Assembly (NCBI GenBank): GCA_021234155.1
Contig: JAJEKV010000078.1
Span: forward strand, 1,428,001-1,492,000
From: Isoetes taiwanensis
Taxonomy: Eukaryota; Streptophyta; Lycopodiopsida; Isoetales; Isoetaceae
Direction: 5' to 3'
Length of the DNA: 64,000 nt
Program-made: the position numbers and the translations under genes
Shown here: piece by piece, positions 62,340-64,000 of the stretch
Numbering within the stretch: position 1 is the first letter of the stretch
Layout of the letters: each line of letters opens with the position of its first letter
The notes under the pieces: generated by a model
What the model was told of the DNA's origin: nothing
What the model saw: only the letters and a program-made list of their open reading frames with translations
The model's database searches: none

Positions 62340-63156
62340 ATGGAGAGGACCACTCCAACCACAAAACCGCATGGGTCAAGAAGAGGAAGGGCAAAAGCCA
62401 TCAAGGCAAAGCGCGTGAAAGTCGCGGAAGGTCGGCAAGCGAGCGATGGGTCCCAAGTATCGTCTAACCAACAAAGTAGCAGACCCCCTCTACCGATTTT
62501 AATTCTGACGAGGATTACGCCCCAACACGTAGGGGCGAAGTTTTCAAAACCCCACCGTGGAGGAGGAAGTCCCCCGCGGTGTGGCGGAGGAGCAAGACGA
62601 TACCGCAGCGCCCGAAGCCCCCACCTTTCCGACGTGGGATAGGGTTAAAGCCCGCCACCACAACGGAGGCATACGTGATAGACCCGGCCAAGGTCTATCA
62701 AGGAAGATCAAGGAGCACAACGCCTATATGGTGAAGTGGGAGGCGTATAACGCTTACTACCGTGGAACATGTGGTAAGAGCCATCAAGGTGGAGGCCCCC
62801 GGCGGACCGGGCCACCACCACCAAAGCCCAAGTTTTTCCCCAGAGCGCCAGAAAGAAGCGGAGCAAGAGCAAGGAAGGAGAGAGCCCTCAAAGAAATCCG
62901 GCACAAGAGGGAAGAGTTACGGACTCTTGATTCCCCGAGCACCGTTCCAACGCTTGGTCCGCGAAGTCATGCAAGAATACAACCACGCATACATCGCGTG
63001 ATCGACGAGATCTTCACAGCTTAAGGTGAGGCAACAGAATGCAAAATAGTGCAGCATTTTGAGGATTCGACGGCCTGCACGGTACACGCAAAGAGGGTCA
63101 CCCTCATGAGGCAGGATATGTATCTTGCCATGCACATCAAGGGAGAACGCCCTTGA
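62340..63156 (+). pseudogene. Decayed histone H4-H3 doublet-like ORF
   Basis: Two histone folds lie in a row. The first has IKEHNAYMVK, then GRRITLTT and VEHVVRAIK, matching the H4 alpha2-alpha3 signature (IRDAVTY..ARRKTVTAMDVVYALK). A one-base insertion near 62,737 separates the two parts. A linker rich in Pro, Glu and Lys follows. The second begins ALKEIRH, then LLIPRAPFQRLVREV, then FED...CTVHAKRVTLMRQDMYLA, and HIKGERP before TGA: H3 alphaN to C-terminus (GERA). Breaks between H3 parts are one extra base near 62,923, two near 62,991 and a TAA in the place of a Leu codon at 63,022. Spacing matches H3 residue by residue. H4 fused before H3 is the order of giant-virus doublets. Identity to host histones is low. 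The basic N-terminus from ATG 62340 may be its tail. Confidence 0.65.
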
Positions 63157-63295
63157 GATTTTGTAAATAACAAAATTTTTGTAAATAAAAAAGAATTTTA
63201 TGAGTAAATAATGTGTCTGATATAGCTTAATTAAGTTAAGTTATAGAATTCTTTATTTTGGTTAAATTGGAAGTTTTTGAGCAAATTGAGACGAT

Positions 63296-63362
63296 GTCTC
63301 ACACGTCGCGCCAGGACAGAAAATGAGATTCTCATTTTCGGGCTGGGCGCAACGCGTGAGAC
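63296..63362. repeat. Hairpin element H, copy 3 (pair 2)
   Basis: 67 bp, matching copy 1 at all but about two positions. It lies 140 bases after the H4-H3 stop and is the first of the second pair. Confidence 0.95.
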
Positions 63363-63495
63363 CATGCCCAAAAATGCCCAAAACAGCTCCAAATCGACCA
63401 AATAAAGAGTCAATTCTGCCTAACTTCGATGAGTTTAGTAGAATTACAGCCTTAGATTTCCCAAATTGATGAAGTTTAGCCCATTTAGAGCCCAT

Positions 63496-63562
63496 GTCTC
63501 ACACGTCGCGCCAGGACAGAAAATGAACTTCTCATTATCGGTCTGGGCGCAACGTGTGAGAC
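63496..63562. repeat. Hairpin element H, copy 4 (pair 2)
   Basis: 67 bp, starting exactly 200 bases after copy 3. The centre is ATGAACTTCTCAT, a small change from the other copies. Confidence 0.95.
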
Positions 63563-63751
63563 CTCGTAATATTCTTCACCACGCCATACCTAAATGATCT
63601 CCAAATTGTTATAATATGTTCATTAGTCCATTCTAGCATGCTCAAACCCTAGAAGTAGTCTGCAAACTCTCAACTGCACCCCTTAATAGATCAGAATCAC
63701 CCAATCCCAGTAAATTCTAGGTCATCCAAAAATTAGGGTTTTCCCTTTTTC

Positions 63752-63760
63752 TATAAATAG
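63752..63760 (+). promoter_or_regulatory. TATA box of the right-edge gene
   Basis: TATAAATAG sits 190 bases after hairpin 4 and 120 before the ATG at 63872. The leader holds GGGCGATCTT, as at 61.79 kb. Confidence 0.65.
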
Positions 63761-63871
63761 GTCATCCATTTCTCATTTAGCACCGCAAGTTTGCTCTCTC
63801 CTTAGGGCGATCTTCCGCTCCTCCCCGAGGCGCTTCTCCATCTGTTCGACACTCTCTTCTTCGCTAGATCA

Positions 63872-64000
63872 ATGGCCACTGCTGACTTTGGGCGATGGTA
63901 CAGCGCCAGTGCCCATGCTGCCGAGGCGGATGTCAACGACATCTTCCAAGTCTTTGGGAAAGAAATTGATATCCAAGCTACGCTAAATGCAACCCCAGCA
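63872..64000 (+). CDS. Partial ORF at the window edge, unknown protein
   Basis: An ATG at 63872 opens 43 codons without a stop to the window end. The start is favoured by the TATA box and GC-rich leader ahead, and by the promoter arrangement shared with the histone cluster. The peptide starts MATADFGRWYSASAHAAEAD, then NDIFQVFGKEIDI. No signal peptide or known motif is visible. Codon use and GC content match the histone-like block rather than the AT-rich DNA before it. Whether it is intact needs the next bases. Confidence 0.55.
   Translation, partial: MATADFGRWYSASAHAAEADVNDIFQVFGKEIDIQATLNATPA

Noticed and set aside
62557-63024. Chromodomain reading around KEHNAYMVKWEAYNAYY
   Set aside because: The YMVKW phrase looks like a chromodomain, but the residues after it do not follow. 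A one-base shift at 62,737 gives the H4 signature GRRITLTT..VVRAIK with correct spacing, followed by H3, so H4 explains more.

Overview
This window is plant nuclear DNA. It carries a class III secretory peroxidase, an intron-rich RAB7-type GTPase, an ANP32-type acidic nuclear protein, and a broken plant-type PPR gene. These sit in AT-rich, repeat-laden sequence with about one intact gene per 20 kb. The low gene density and the mix of decayed LTR elements, LINE, SINE, Helitron, Harbinger and foldback elements suggest a large-genome land plant. The histone-rich right edge resembles giant-virus DNA, which has been reported in moss and lycophyte genomes, so a seed-free plant is attractive. That is inference, and I cannot name the species.

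Layout. 1-12 kb: dispersed repeats, a Helitron-type 3' end, a 48-bp minisatellite (3.66-4.20 kb), a decayed unknown minus-strand gene or transposon (5.4-7.6 kb), a LINE relic (8.0-9.1 kb), a second Helitron-type end (9.8 kb) and a PPR pseudogene (10.7-11.3 kb). 12.97-14.07 kb: intact three-exon peroxidase. 14-25 kb: mostly repeats, a (GGA)n tract, an LTR-like repeat and a histone H3 pseudogene (18.6 kb). 25.3 kb: a tRNA-derived SINE with target-site duplication. 25.9-31.9 kb: Ty3/gypsy debris, with gag, protease and an RT/RNase H remnant on plus, then a duplicated chromovirus integrase/chromodomain module on minus. 32-38 kb: no clear gene.

38.2-43.0 kb: two intact minus-strand genes, RAB7 (7 exons) and ANP32-like (2 exons). 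44 kb: PIF/Harbinger transposase relic. 45-61 kb: copia relic with an LTR, a second LTR-like repeat, a foldback element and its half copy, and an uncharacterised coding-like stretch at 58 kb.

61.2-64.0 kb is the most unusual part. Beside an LTR-retroelement primer-binding site, base composition turns GC-rich. Here lie a decayed H2B-like ORF and a decayed ORF in which an H4-like fold is followed by an H3-like fold, the order of giant-virus H4-H3 doublets. Four 67-bp-class perfect-to-near-perfect hairpins occur as two pairs. Each pair is spaced about 200 bp and lies upstream of a TATAAATAG box, with an ATG 114-120 bp further on. The second promoter drives an ORF that runs off the window. I read this as the edge of an endogenised large-DNA-virus segment with a repeated promoter module.
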